Shown: positions 1-6,230 of the stretch, piece after piece
Layout: every line of letters starts with the position of its first letter
Numbering within the stretch: the first letter of the stretch is position 1
Source of the DNA: SIG565 sp045601525
GTDB lineage: Bacteria > Bacillota > Clostridia > Oscillospirales > Acutalibacteraceae
Reading direction: 5' to 3'
Length of the DNA: 6,906 nt
Assembly (NCBI GenBank): GCA_045601525.1
Contig: JAZRZR010000014.1
Location: forward strand, 1-6,906
Notes under the pieces: generated by a model
The model's input: the letters and a program-made list of their open reading frames with translations, nothing else
The model's database searches: none
Told to the model about the DNA's origin: nothing
Position numbers and translations under genes: made by a program

Positions 1-68
1 GAACTGTTCTTTTTTGAAAGCACATATATAGTTTCAAGATACATTTCGCCCGATTCCTGCAAAGGCAT
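1..68 (-). CDS. DtxR/MntR-family metal-dependent transcriptional repressor (5' end only)
   Basis: Only the first 22 codons are inside the window; the gene continues past the left edge. The visible protein starts MPLQESGEMYLETIYVLSKK, which matches the conserved N-terminus of the DtxR/MntR/IdeR family (the E-SGE-YLETI-L helix that opens the winged-helix DNA-binding domain). Members of this family are cytoplasmic dimers that bind Mn2+ or Fe2+ and repress metal uptake genes. The start is fixed by a strong ribosome site, GAGGTGAT at 72-79 in plus coordinates, placed just before the ATG at 66-68. The gene lies downstream of the AraC gene in the same direction but has its own promoter. The metal, the second domain and the targets cannot be judged from so short a piece. 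A link to sugar metabolism is not suggested by anything seen. Confidence 0.72.
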   Translation of the reverse strand, partial: MPLQESGEMYLETIYVLSKKNS

Positions 69-87
69 AATATCACCTCTTAAAATT

Positions 88-116
88 AATATAACATAAA
101 ACTAGAAACTTTTCAA
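88..116 (-). promoter_or_regulatory. Sigma-A promoter of the DtxR/MntR-like gene
   Basis: Read on the minus strand, TTGAAA (plus 111-116) and TATATT (plus 88-93) are separated by exactly 17 bases. A TG one base before the -10 box makes it an extended -10 element. The -35 box begins only five bases past the AraC stop codon, and the leader to the ATG at 68 is short. No convincing metal-repressor operator dyad was recognised around it. Confidence 0.65.
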
Positions 117-121
117 GCGGG

Positions 122-1348
122 TTAATCTTTTTTGCCTGCACGGTATTCCTTAGGCGTTACACCAAGATACTTCTTAAAGGTCTTTGTAAAATAGTTGACA
201 TCAAAAATACCGCAATGCTGGGCAACGGTTTGAATTTGCAGTTTGGTATTTGAAAGCAAATGACAGGCGTGTTGCATACGCTTTTTTGAAACATATTCGG
301 TAAGGGTCATACCCGTTTCCTTTTTGAAAATGTTTGAAAGATAACTCGCATTTACATTAAGGCGTTTTGCGTGTGCATTAAGTGAAAGGTCGGCGGCGAT
401 ATCCCAATCAATAGCCGTAATAACCTTTTGCACAGGCAGGGAATATGATAATACCGAGTATTTTTTAACGGCATTACAATATTCACTTGCCATATTTTGT
501 ATAAGGCTGGAGCATTCCTCGGTGTTTTGTGCAAACTCAATGTTTCGTGCAAAGCTTGAGGAAAGTTTATCGATATAAAAGGGATGCACCATACCTTTTT
601 CAGCAGCTTTTCTAAAGAGGGTGTTTGAAACAATACAGTAGTTTTTAGCGTTGCGCAAGGCATCCTCGATTCTTTCGGCAAAAGAAAATTCCGAGATGCA
701 TGCGATAGTTTCCTTAACCTTGTGCAGATGACCCTTGGTTATTGCATCAAGAAGGCGGTTTTCGGCCTCATAGCGCCTTTCAAGTGTTTGCATCGAGGTA
801 GGAGTCTCACCCTCGTTATAAGAAAAATTGAGGTAATCGGGGGTGAAATTTTCTTCATAATTCGAGAAAGAACGCTTCTTAAATGTAAAATTATCAATAT
901 TGCCCCAAAGCTTTTCACCTAATGTGTTACAAAGCACGGTGAGAAAGGTATCGTTTTTAAGGATTGAAATCTCTGAAAAACTCTTTTCAAAATCTCCAAA
1001 GAATTTTGGTGGCACACCGTATTTTTCGGCAAGTTCAAGCAGACTCTTTTTAGTTGCATAGCTTTCAATAAACGGACCTATCGATACAACAAGGTCTTCG
1101 CTTTCGGGTAGCTTAAAAAACATATAGTTGCATAAAAAAGCATCATAAACAGTATAAAAGGTTTTGTGGCTAAGACCCTCTAAAAACCCCGTAAAAAATT
1201 TACTGTGTTCATCTTTTATATCAAAGTATCGCCATATGGGGTTTTCGATAGAGGAAATGCTGTCCTTTCTAATATCAATAACTTTTGCGGGGATGCGTAG
1301 GTGATTCAGGACACTTATAAAAAAATTAAGTTCCTCAGAATGATACAT
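122..1348 (-). CDS. AraC-family transcriptional regulator
   Basis: This 408-residue cytoplasmic regulator ends in a typical AraC/XylS DNA-binding domain, about residues 306-405. The first helix-turn-helix is near 321-345 (LNAHAKRLNVNASYLSNIFK) and the second near 371-396 (TVAQHCGIFDVNYFTKTFKK), followed by the family signature LGVTPKEYR. The N-terminal 190 residues are a poorly conserved presumed sensing region. Residues about 190-300 look mainly helical and resemble the middle region of AraC proteins common in Clostridia. There are no membrane segments, so it is not a membrane-sensor type. The start ATG has GGGAGAG upstream. It lies downstream of uxuB in the same direction but is separated from it by a strong terminator and has its own promoter. 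By position it is the best candidate for controlling uxuAB and the divergent glycosidase genes, probably as an activator responding to a sugar. That role is inferred, and the ligand is unknown. Confidence 0.93.
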   Translation of the reverse strand: MYHSEELNFFISVLNHLRIPAKVIDIRKDSISSIENPIWRYFDIKDEHSKFFTGFLEGLSHKTFYTVYDAFLCNYMFFKLPESEDLVVSIGPFIESYATKKSLLELAEKYGVPPKFFGDFEKSFSEISILKNDTFLTVLCNTLGEKLWGNIDNFTFKKRSFSNYEENFTPDYLNFSYNEGETPTSMQTLERRYEAENRLLDAITKGHLHKVKETIACISEFSFAERIEDALRNAKNYCIVSNTLFRKAAEKGMVHPFYIDKLSSSFARNIEFAQNTEECSSLIQNMASEYCNAVKKYSVLSYSLPVQKVITAIDWDIAADLSLNAHAKRLNVNASYLSNIFKKETGMTLTEYVSKKRMQHACHLLSNTKLQIQTVAQHCGIFDVNYFTKTFKKYLGVTPKEYRAGKKD

Positions 1349-1378
1349 ACTAACTCTCCCTTTTTAATTTATATATCT

Positions 1379-1407
1379 ATTATCGTACAATTTTTGCAAA
1401 AAATCAA
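1379..1407 (-). promoter_or_regulatory. Promoter of the AraC-family regulator gene
   Basis: On the minus strand TTGATT (plus 1402-1407) and GATAAT (plus 1379-1384) are spaced by 17 bases. The spacer is almost filled by a perfect 12-bp palindrome, TTTTTGCAAAAA, at 1391-1402, which could be a site for autoregulation or simply A/T-rich promoter DNA. A GGGAGAG ribosome site follows before the ATG at 1348. A competing reading uses TTGCAA as the -35 box with an AT-rich -10 box farther downstream, but this fits less well. Confidence 0.5.
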
Positions 1408-1427
1408 GAAAAAATAATAAAAACACC

Positions 1428-1463
1428 AAAAACAATCGGCAAGGCTATAAAACCTTGCCGATT
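1428..1463 (-). terminator. Rho-independent terminator of the uxuAB operon
   Basis: A perfect 11-bp stem, AATCGGCAAGG (1434-1444) with CCTTGCCGATT (1453-1463), encloses an 8-base loop. Read on the minus strand it is followed at once by GTTTTT and then more T-rich DNA. It begins 20 bases past the uxuB stop codon and should separate uxuAB transcription from the AraC gene. Confidence 0.88.
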
Positions 1464-1483
1464 TATTGTATTTGTTTTTGAAA

Positions 1484-2335
1484 TTATACACCCGAATAGG
1501 CCGAGAAGCCTGCATCGATGGGAAGAACAACGCCTGTAATTGCGCTTGCTGAAACATCATCGCATAAAAAGAAGGTAGCGCCGAGTAATTCCTCGCTGTC
1601 AACAAAACGGTGGGTGGGAGTACTGCCGAGAATTTTTGCTGAGCGCTTTGTCGGCTCGCCGTTCTCGTTAAAGAGGAGCGCCCTGTTTTGATTAGTAACC
1701 AAGAAACCGGGGGCAATTGCATTGCAACGGATTCCCGAGCCAGCAAAATGGGTTGCGAGCCACTGAGTAAAGTTGGAAATAGCGGCCTTGGCACCCGAAT
1801 ATGCGGGGATTTTGGTGAGGGGTGTGTAGGCGTTCATTGAAGAAATATTCAAAATATTGCCAGCCCCTTTTTTAACCATATCCTTGGCAAAAATTTGTGT
1901 TGGTAAAAGTGTGCCTTGGAAATTAAGTTTGAAAACAAAATCAACACCGGCCGAATCTAAATCAAAAAAGGTTTTGCAGTTTTCTATTTCGGCGGCCTCG
2001 TGATGATACTCGTTATCGGTAGTAGCTCTTGGGTTGTTACCGCCCGCGCCGTTTATTAAGATATCGCATGCGCCAAGGTCACGAAGTACTGCCTCGTGCA
2101 CCTTTTCGAGCGCGTCGGCATCGAGAACATTCGCAGCATAACCCTCGCAAATAAAGCCCTCAGCCTTTAGTTCGTCAGCAAGTGCTTTAACAGCAGCTTC
2201 GTTAAGGTCGAGCGCGGCAACCTTAGCACCTGCTTGGGCGAAGGCCTTAGCCATAGTGCCGCAAATAATACCGCCGGCTCCCGTGATTACAACAACCTTG
2301 TTGGAAAAATCAATTTTAAGTGGTAGGTTTATCAT
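1484..2335 (-). CDS. uxuB: SDR-family D-mannonate oxidoreductase (fructuronate reductase)
   Basis: This 283-residue short-chain dehydrogenase most likely interconverts D-fructuronate and D-mannonate with NAD(H) in the cytoplasm. The Rossmann glycine motif is TGAGGIICG at residues 18-26, and an aspartate ends strand two (D43 in ALDLN), which favours NAD over NADP. NGAG lies at 95-98. The catalytic serine is probably S166 in NISSMNAY, with Y179 and K183 forming the YxxxK pair. It ends in a canonical SDR C-terminus (LPIDAGFSAYSGV). Short-chain UxuB is the type found in Bacillus and Clostridia, unrelated to the long-chain enzyme of E. coli. I chose the ATG at 2333-2335 because GGAGGA lies seven bases before it; a longer reading from 2383 would overlap the end of uxuA and has no such site. 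The gene starts 16 bases after the uxuA stop, so the two are co-transcribed. Function rests on family motifs plus the uxuA neighbour. Confidence 0.9.
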   Translation of the reverse strand: MINLPLKIDFSNKVVVITGAGGIICGTMAKAFAQAGAKVAALDLNEAAVKALADELKAEGFICEGYAANVLDADALEKVHEAVLRDLGACDILINGAGGNNPRATTDNEYHHEAAEIENCKTFFDLDSAGVDFVFKLNFQGTLLPTQIFAKDMVKKGAGNILNISSMNAYTPLTKIPAYSGAKAAISNFTQWLATHFAGSGIRCNAIAPGFLVTNQNRALLFNENGEPTKRSAKILGSTPTHRFVDSEELLGATFFLCDDVSASAITGVVLPIDAGFSAYSGV

Positions 2336-2351
2336 TTTATTTTCCTCCGAA

Positions 2352-3401
2352 TTATTCTTCAATAGTGCCGCCGTTAGCTTCAATAAGACCGTTAATATAA
2401 GCGCTGCCTAAAGCTCGGTCGTAAAGACCGTAGCCGGGTTTTCCTGTTTCGCCCCAAATCATACGGCCGTGGTCGGGACGGAAATAACCCTCAAAGCCTG
2501 TTTCAACCAAGGCTTTAACTATAGCGTTCATATCAAGGCTGCCCTTGGAGCTTAAATGTCCCGATTCTTCAAAGCTTGTGTCGGGCAAAATCTTTACATT
2601 TCTAAGGTGCATAAAGCCAATACGGTTTTGAGCACTGTATTTTCTAATCATTTTAACTATATCATTGTCTGGCGAACAACCGAGCGAGCCTGTGCAAAGA
2701 CAAAGTGTATTTGAGGGAGAATCAACCAGCTTTAAGAAGCGGTCAAGATTTGCCTCGTTTGTGATAATTCTCGGAATACCAAAGATAGGATAAGGCGGGT
2801 CGTCAGGATGGATAGACATAACCACACCGCATTCCTCGGCAACGGGGATAACCTTTTTAAGAAAATACTCAAGGTTTTCCCATAACCCTTCTTCTCCAAG
2901 CTCGGCATAGGCGCCAATTAACTCGCGAACTTCATCTTGTGTGTAGCTCGAGTCCCAACCCGGAAGATGGATATCATCTTTAAGAGGGTCAAGCCCTTTC
3001 ATTTGGTCCCAATACATAACAAGACTTGTAGAACCGTCGGGTGCAATCTTGTCGAGCTGGGTTCTTGTCCAGTCAAAAACAGGCATAAAGTTGTAAGTTA
3101 CACACTTAACACCGTATTTTGCACAACGGCGGATATTCTCGCAATAATTTTCAATGTGAACATCACGCTCGGCCTTGCCGAGTTTTATCTCCTCGGTTAC
3201 AGGAATAGATTCGACAACATCAAAAACAAGACCGTTTTTCTCACATTCCGACACAATGTGCTTGATGCTCTCCTCGGGCCAAACTTCACCGGGCTTTACA
3301 TCGTAAACTGCGCTTACAATGGAACGCATGCCGGGAATTTGGCGGATATATTGAAGGGTTACGGGGTCGCTATCGCCATACCAACGAAATGAACTTTTCA
3401 T
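2352..3401 (-). CDS. uxuA: D-mannonate dehydratase
   Basis: This 349-residue enzyme, the usual length for UxuA, removes water from D-mannonate to give 2-keto-3-deoxy-D-gluconate, a central step of glucuronate breakdown. The family blocks appear in order: RWYGDSDPV at 6-14, TYNFMPVFDWTRT at 102-114, SIHPDDPPYPIFGIPRI at 196-212, LCLCTGSLG at 233-241, FMHLRN at 263-268, RPDHGRMIWGE at 308-318 and GYGLYDRALG at 323-332. The metal-binding residues of this TIM-barrel fold correspond to H198, C236, H265 and D310. The ATG at 3399-3401 is preceded by AAGGAG eight bases away. It is the first gene of a two-gene operon with uxuB and is transcribed away from the GH20 gene across a shared control region. 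A promoter with a perfect dyad over the -10 box suggests repression as well as activation. Nothing is missing or odd in the protein. Confidence 0.97.
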   Translation of the reverse strand: MKSSFRWYGDSDPVTLQYIRQIPGMRSIVSAVYDVKPGEVWPEESIKHIVSECEKNGLVFDVVESIPVTEEIKLGKAERDVHIENYCENIRRCAKYGVKCVTYNFMPVFDWTRTQLDKIAPDGSTSLVMYWDQMKGLDPLKDDIHLPGWDSSYTQDEVRELIGAYAELGEEGLWENLEYFLKKVIPVAEECGVVMSIHPDDPPYPIFGIPRIITNEANLDRFLKLVDSPSNTLCLCTGSLGCSPDNDIVKMIRKYSAQNRIGFMHLRNVKILPDTSFEESGHLSSKGSLDMNAIVKALVETGFEGYFRPDHGRMIWGETGKPGYGLYDRALGSAYINGLIEANGGTIEE

Positions 3402-3417
3402 AGAGAAATCTCCTTAA

Positions 3418-3440
3418 TTATACTTACAAAATAAGTATAA
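3418..3440. promoter_or_regulatory. Putative operator dyad over the uxuA -10 box
   Basis: TTATACTT (3418-3425) and AAGTATAA (3433-3440) form a perfect 8-bp inverted repeat with a 7-base spacer. The right arm contains the uxuA -10 hexamer, and the expected transcription start falls inside the spacer. Only about half of the dyad would therefore be in the mRNA, which argues for a DNA operator rather than an RNA hairpin. The likely binder is a dimeric repressor. AraC proteins usually bind direct repeats, so this may be a different protein. Confidence 0.45.
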
Positions 3441-3462
3441 CAAAAAATATAAATAAAATCAA
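3434..3462 (-). promoter_or_regulatory. uxuAB promoter
   Basis: On the minus strand TTGATT (plus 3457-3462) and TATACT (plus 3434-3439) are spaced by 17 bases. TGT before the -10 box makes it an extended -10 element. The predicted start near 3427 gives a leader of about 26 bases with AAGGAG at plus 3410-3415. Confidence 0.7.
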
Positions 3463-3482
3463 TTAAAAAAGTGTTTTATATC

Positions 3483-3511
3483 TTGACAAAAAGCAACCGC
3501 TATGCTATGCT
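3483..3511 (+). promoter_or_regulatory. Promoter of the GH20/propeller operon
   Basis: A consensus TTGACA at 3483-3488 is followed after 17 bases by TATGCT at 3506-3511, with TGC before it as an extended -10. It stands back to back with the uxuA promoter; the two -35 boxes are only 20 bp apart (3463-3482), so one bound regulator could affect both. The leader carries GGAGG at 3530-3534, seven bases before the GH20 start. Confidence 0.68.
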
Positions 3512-3541
3512 CAAATAAAATATTGTTTTGGAGGTTTTTTT

Positions 3542-5203
3542 ATGGCAAACGAAATAAAATTTCGCAGATTAGGCACTATGCTTGATTGCGCCCGCAACGG
3601 CATTATGAACATGAAAACAATAAAGAAATGGATTGATACCACGGCTGACCTCGGCTATAATGCATTGTATCTTTATTTAGAGGATACATACGAGCTTGAT
3701 GACAATCCGTATTTTGGTTATATGAGAATAGGCTATTCTCAAAAAGAACTAAAGGAAATTGATGATTATGCTTTTTCTAAGGGTATGGAGGTAATTCCTT
3801 GCTTCCAAACACTTGGCCATTTGCCCCAAATTGCAAAGTGGCCCGTTTATAAAAAGCATATGGATATTGATGAAATTTTGCTTGTCGGCGATGATTTTGT
3901 TTATGAACTTATCGATAAAATGTTTGCAAGCCTTACAAAATGCTTCCGCACTAAGTATTTCCATATCGGTATGGATGAAGCGTGGCGACTTGGACGTGGC
4001 AAATACCTTGATAAAAACGGCAAGGTAAACCCCACTGATATTTTGCTTGAGCACTTAAATAAGGTGTCTGAAATCGGTAAAAAATACGGTCTTCAAATGG
4101 CAATATGGTCGGATATGTTCTTTTCACTGGCAACAGGCGGCAACTACTACATAACAAATGCTAAAATTGATGCCAGCGTATCCGAAAAAATCCCCGAAAA
4201 CATCGAACTTTGCTATTGGGATTATTATCATTCCTATAAGAAGTTCTATGATAGAATGATTGCAGCACACGAGAAATTAAAAGAGGGTACAAGCTTTGCG
4301 GGCGGTCTTTGGTCTTGGAAAGGCTTTGCACCTAATAACAAATTCTCTATCGAATCTACCCGCGCCGCAGTTAAGAGCTGTATCGAAAACGGCGTTAAGG
4401 ATGTTTTCTTTACAATGTGGTCGGATGATGGTAGTGAGTGCTCGAAATTTGCAACCTTGCCTTCACTTTTCTATGCTTCCGAGGCTGCAAAGGGCAACTT
4501 TAATTTAGCCGACATAAAGGAAAAATTCAAGGCTAAATACGGTATTGCCTTTGATAGATTCTGCGCTTTAGATGTAATCATTAAGGATGTAGATTATAAA
4601 GACCAATTCCCGTTCAGTGAAATTTTCGGCGATAACCCCGAAAAATATCTGCTTTTCAATGATTGCTTCCTCGGTATGTTTGATATATCGGTTGGCGGCT
4701 TTGAAAACGAGAAATATAAGAAACTTGCAAGAAAACTCAACTTGCTTAAAAACCACGAGGAATATGGCTATGTTTTCGAAACCATTGCAAACCTTTGCGA
4801 TGTGCTTTCAATTAAGGCTGAACTTGGTGTAAATACCCGTAAGATTTATCGCTCGGGTGATAAGGAAGCGTTACTTGCTTTAATTGCTGATTATAAAAAG
4901 GTTGTTAAAAAACTCGAAAAGTTGTTTGCTTCATTTAGAAAGCAATGGTATTTGGAATATAAGAGCAACGGCTTTGAGGTTCACGATATTCGTATGGGCG
5001 GTCTTATTGCTCGTGTTAAGGACTGTGCTCAAGTGCTTCAAGATTACTATGATGGTAAGATTGAGAATATCGAAGAACTTGAAAAGGATATCCTCGAATA
5101 TCCCTTTGAGCCAAGCGGCAAATTCTCAACCACAACAGGTTGGCGTGTGAACTGGGCTGATACAGTTACAAGAAACTATCTTGCCCGTCCCTTGTTTGGT
5201 TAA
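3542..5203 (+). CDS. Family 20 glycoside hydrolase (beta-N-acetylhexosaminidase-like)
   Basis: This 553-residue protein has a GH20-type beta/alpha barrel over roughly residues 7-315. The opening RRLGTMLDCARNG, then VIPCFQTLGHL at 84-94, lead to the family's diagnostic HIGMDE at 141-146. In GH20 the D-E pair (here D145 and E146) supports the substrate's acetamido group and donates the acid proton. Aromatic residues expected around the sugar pocket occur at W189 (IWSD), W226 (CYWDYY), W257 (LWSW) and W293 (MWSDDG). Residues 320-553 form a long, mostly helical, charged C-terminal region that I do not recognise. There is no signal peptide or membrane segment, so it should act in the cytoplasm on imported oligosaccharides, releasing terminal GlcNAc or GalNAc. 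The start is supported by GGAGG seven bases upstream. It heads an operon with the propeller gene 25 bp downstream and is divergent from uxuA. Exact substrate is unknown. Confidence 0.85.
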   Translation: MANEIKFRRLGTMLDCARNGIMNMKTIKKWIDTTADLGYNALYLYLEDTYELDDNPYFGYMRIGYSQKELKEIDDYAFSKGMEVIPCFQTLGHLPQIAKWPVYKKHMDIDEILLVGDDFVYELIDKMFASLTKCFRTKYFHIGMDEAWRLGRGKYLDKNGKVNPTDILLEHLNKVSEIGKKYGLQMAIWSDMFFSLATGGNYYITNAKIDASVSEKIPENIELCYWDYYHSYKKFYDRMIAAHEKLKEGTSFAGGLWSWKGFAPNNKFSIESTRAAVKSCIENGVKDVFFTMWSDDGSECSKFATLPSLFYASEAAKGNFNLADIKEKFKAKYGIAFDRFCALDVIIKDVDYKDQFPFSEIFGDNPEKYLLFNDCFLGMFDISVGGFENEKYKKLARKLNLLKNHEEYGYVFETIANLCDVLSIKAELGVNTRKIYRSGDKEALLALIADYKKVVKKLEKLFASFRKQWYLEYKSNGFEVHDIRMGGLIARVKDCAQVLQDYYDGKIENIEELEKDILEYPFEPSGKFSTTTGWRVNWADTVTRNYLARPLFG

Positions 5204-5228
5204 TTAAAAAGTATTTGGTGATAATGGT

Positions 5229-6173
5229 ATGTATGAAAAATATATTGCTCCAATGAAGCCCCAAATCAGAAGAATAGGCACAATAAAAACTGATGTTGTT
5301 GAGTCATCTCCCTTTGTTCTAAACGACCATTTGTATCGTATAGAATATTTTCGCGAGAATAAGCACAACCCAAGAAACGATAGTGACATCACCTATATGA
5401 AGGTTTTTGATGTGCTTACTAATGAAAATATAGCAACATTAGCGCCAAATCATCATTTGGGCTCGGCTTTTTCAGATGGCGAGGCGGCATATATTTCCGC
5501 AACCTTCCAAAGCGGCAACCCCGAGTATCAATGGGGCGGCAACCGTGTGGATATTTATCGTTCGCTTGATGCGAAAAATTGGGAAGAATGGGGCGGCATT
5601 ACCTTTGAAGAGGGATATTGCTGTTTTAATACTTCTATGTGCAAAAAGGACGACACCTATATTCTCGCAGTTGAGGTTAGTTACTTTGTCGATGGCGGGA
5701 AAAGATGGGGCGTGCGTTTTGCAAAGTCACCCGATATGAAAAATTGGGAAGTTTTGCCGAGAGAGTATTGCTTTGAAGCCCCTGCAACAGGCGCACAGGC
5801 AATATATTCAGTGGCCGACGACCCTTATTATTATATGTTTGAAATGATTTCGAACTATGGTCCTGTTTACACTACGAATTTGGTTCGCAGTAAAGATTTG
5901 AAAAACTGGGAGCAAAGCCCCGTAAACCCCATTTTAATTCACGATGATAAATTGGATAAGCAAATTGCCAATCCATTTTTAACCGAAAAAGAACAGGAAA
6001 GAATTAAAAACGCCAAGGATAATAACAATAGCGACCTTGAACTTTGTGAGTTTAGGGGCAGAACAATTATCTATTACAGTTGGGGCAACCAAAAGGGTGA
6101 GGAATTTCTGGCCGAGGCCTGCTATGAAGGTCCTCTAAAGGAATTTTTACAAAGCTCTTTCCCAAAAGAATAA
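5229..6173 (+). CDS. Five-bladed beta-propeller glycosidase-like protein (GH43/GH32/GH117-like fold)
   Basis: This 314-residue protein has the repeated blade signature of glycan-active beta-propellers: S-x-D-x-x-x-W occurs three times, in YRSLDAKNWEEW (110-121), AKSPDMKNWEVLP (165-177) and VRSKDLKNWEQSP (219-231). Near the start ESSPFVLNDHLYRIEY (25-40) matches the first-blade pattern, where an acidic residue often lies in the active site. Further candidate acids are E149, E205 and D269. The C-terminal block SDLELCEFRGRTIIYYSWGN (268-287), followed by EFLAEACYEGPLKEFLQ, recurs, from memory, in uncharacterised proteins of this fold. No signal peptide is present. GGTGAT at 5217-5222 can pair with the 16S tail and supports this ATG; an ATG at 5224 is out of frame. 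It is co-transcribed with the GH20 gene, so it likely acts on the same imported glycan. I cannot assign a family number or substrate, and it could also be a glycoside phosphorylase or a non-catalytic protein. Confidence 0.75.
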   Translation: MYEKYIAPMKPQIRRIGTIKTDVVESSPFVLNDHLYRIEYFRENKHNPRNDSDITYMKVFDVLTNENIATLAPNHHLGSAFSDGEAAYISATFQSGNPEYQWGGNRVDIYRSLDAKNWEEWGGITFEEGYCCFNTSMCKKDDTYILAVEVSYFVDGGKRWGVRFAKSPDMKNWEVLPREYCFEAPATGAQAIYSVADDPYYYMFEMISNYGPVYTTNLVRSKDLKNWEQSPVNPILIHDDKLDKQIANPFLTEKEQERIKNAKDNNNSDLELCEFRGRTIIYYSWGNQKGEEFLAEACYEGPLKEFLQSSFPKE

Positions 6174-6195
6174 TAAAATAAAAAGAAGCACGGTA

Positions 6196-6230
6196 GGGGT
6201 TGTATCCGTAAGGACACAACCCCAGTTTTA
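6196..6230 (+). terminator. Hairpin after the propeller gene, possible terminator
   Basis: GGGGTTGT (6196-6203) pairs with ACAACCCC (6216-6223). An inner TCC/GGA stem beyond one A-C mismatch closes a GTAA loop, and AGTTTTATT follows. It starts 22 bases after the stop of the propeller gene. The four-T run is short, so termination may be partial. The GTAGGGG opening and CCCC close resemble a dispersed palindrome I associate with gut Clostridia, so it may be a repeat first and a terminator second. Confidence 0.5.

Noticed and set aside
1369..1794. 141-codon minus-strand frame overlapping uxuB
   Set aside because: It is in another frame of a well-supported SDR gene, runs through the terminator, and has no plausible start site or domain.
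2257..2284. Unusual glycine motif in UxuB (TGAGGIICG rather than TGxxxGIG)
   Set aside because: From memory this form, with extra residues before the last glycine, is normal for SDR-type mannonate oxidoreductases. It is not a damaged site.
2336..2383. Longer uxuB reading starting at 2383
   Set aside because: It would overlap the end of uxuA and add 16 residues foreign to the family. The ATG at 2335 has a clear GGAGGA site.
2937..3392. 151-codon open frame on the plus strand
   Set aside because: It lies wholly antisense to uxuA, whose protein motifs are intact. The antisense protein has no recognisable domain.
3402..3541. Catabolite-repression (cre) site or AraC direct repeats in the divergent region
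   Set aside because: No match to the cre consensus (TGWAANCGNTNWCA) was found. The only near-repeats, such as CTATGCTATGC, are too short and overlap the -10 box.
5204..5392. 62-codon minus-strand frame with hydrophobic stretches
   Set aside because: It is antisense to the start of the propeller gene, and its composition is explained by that gene's codons.
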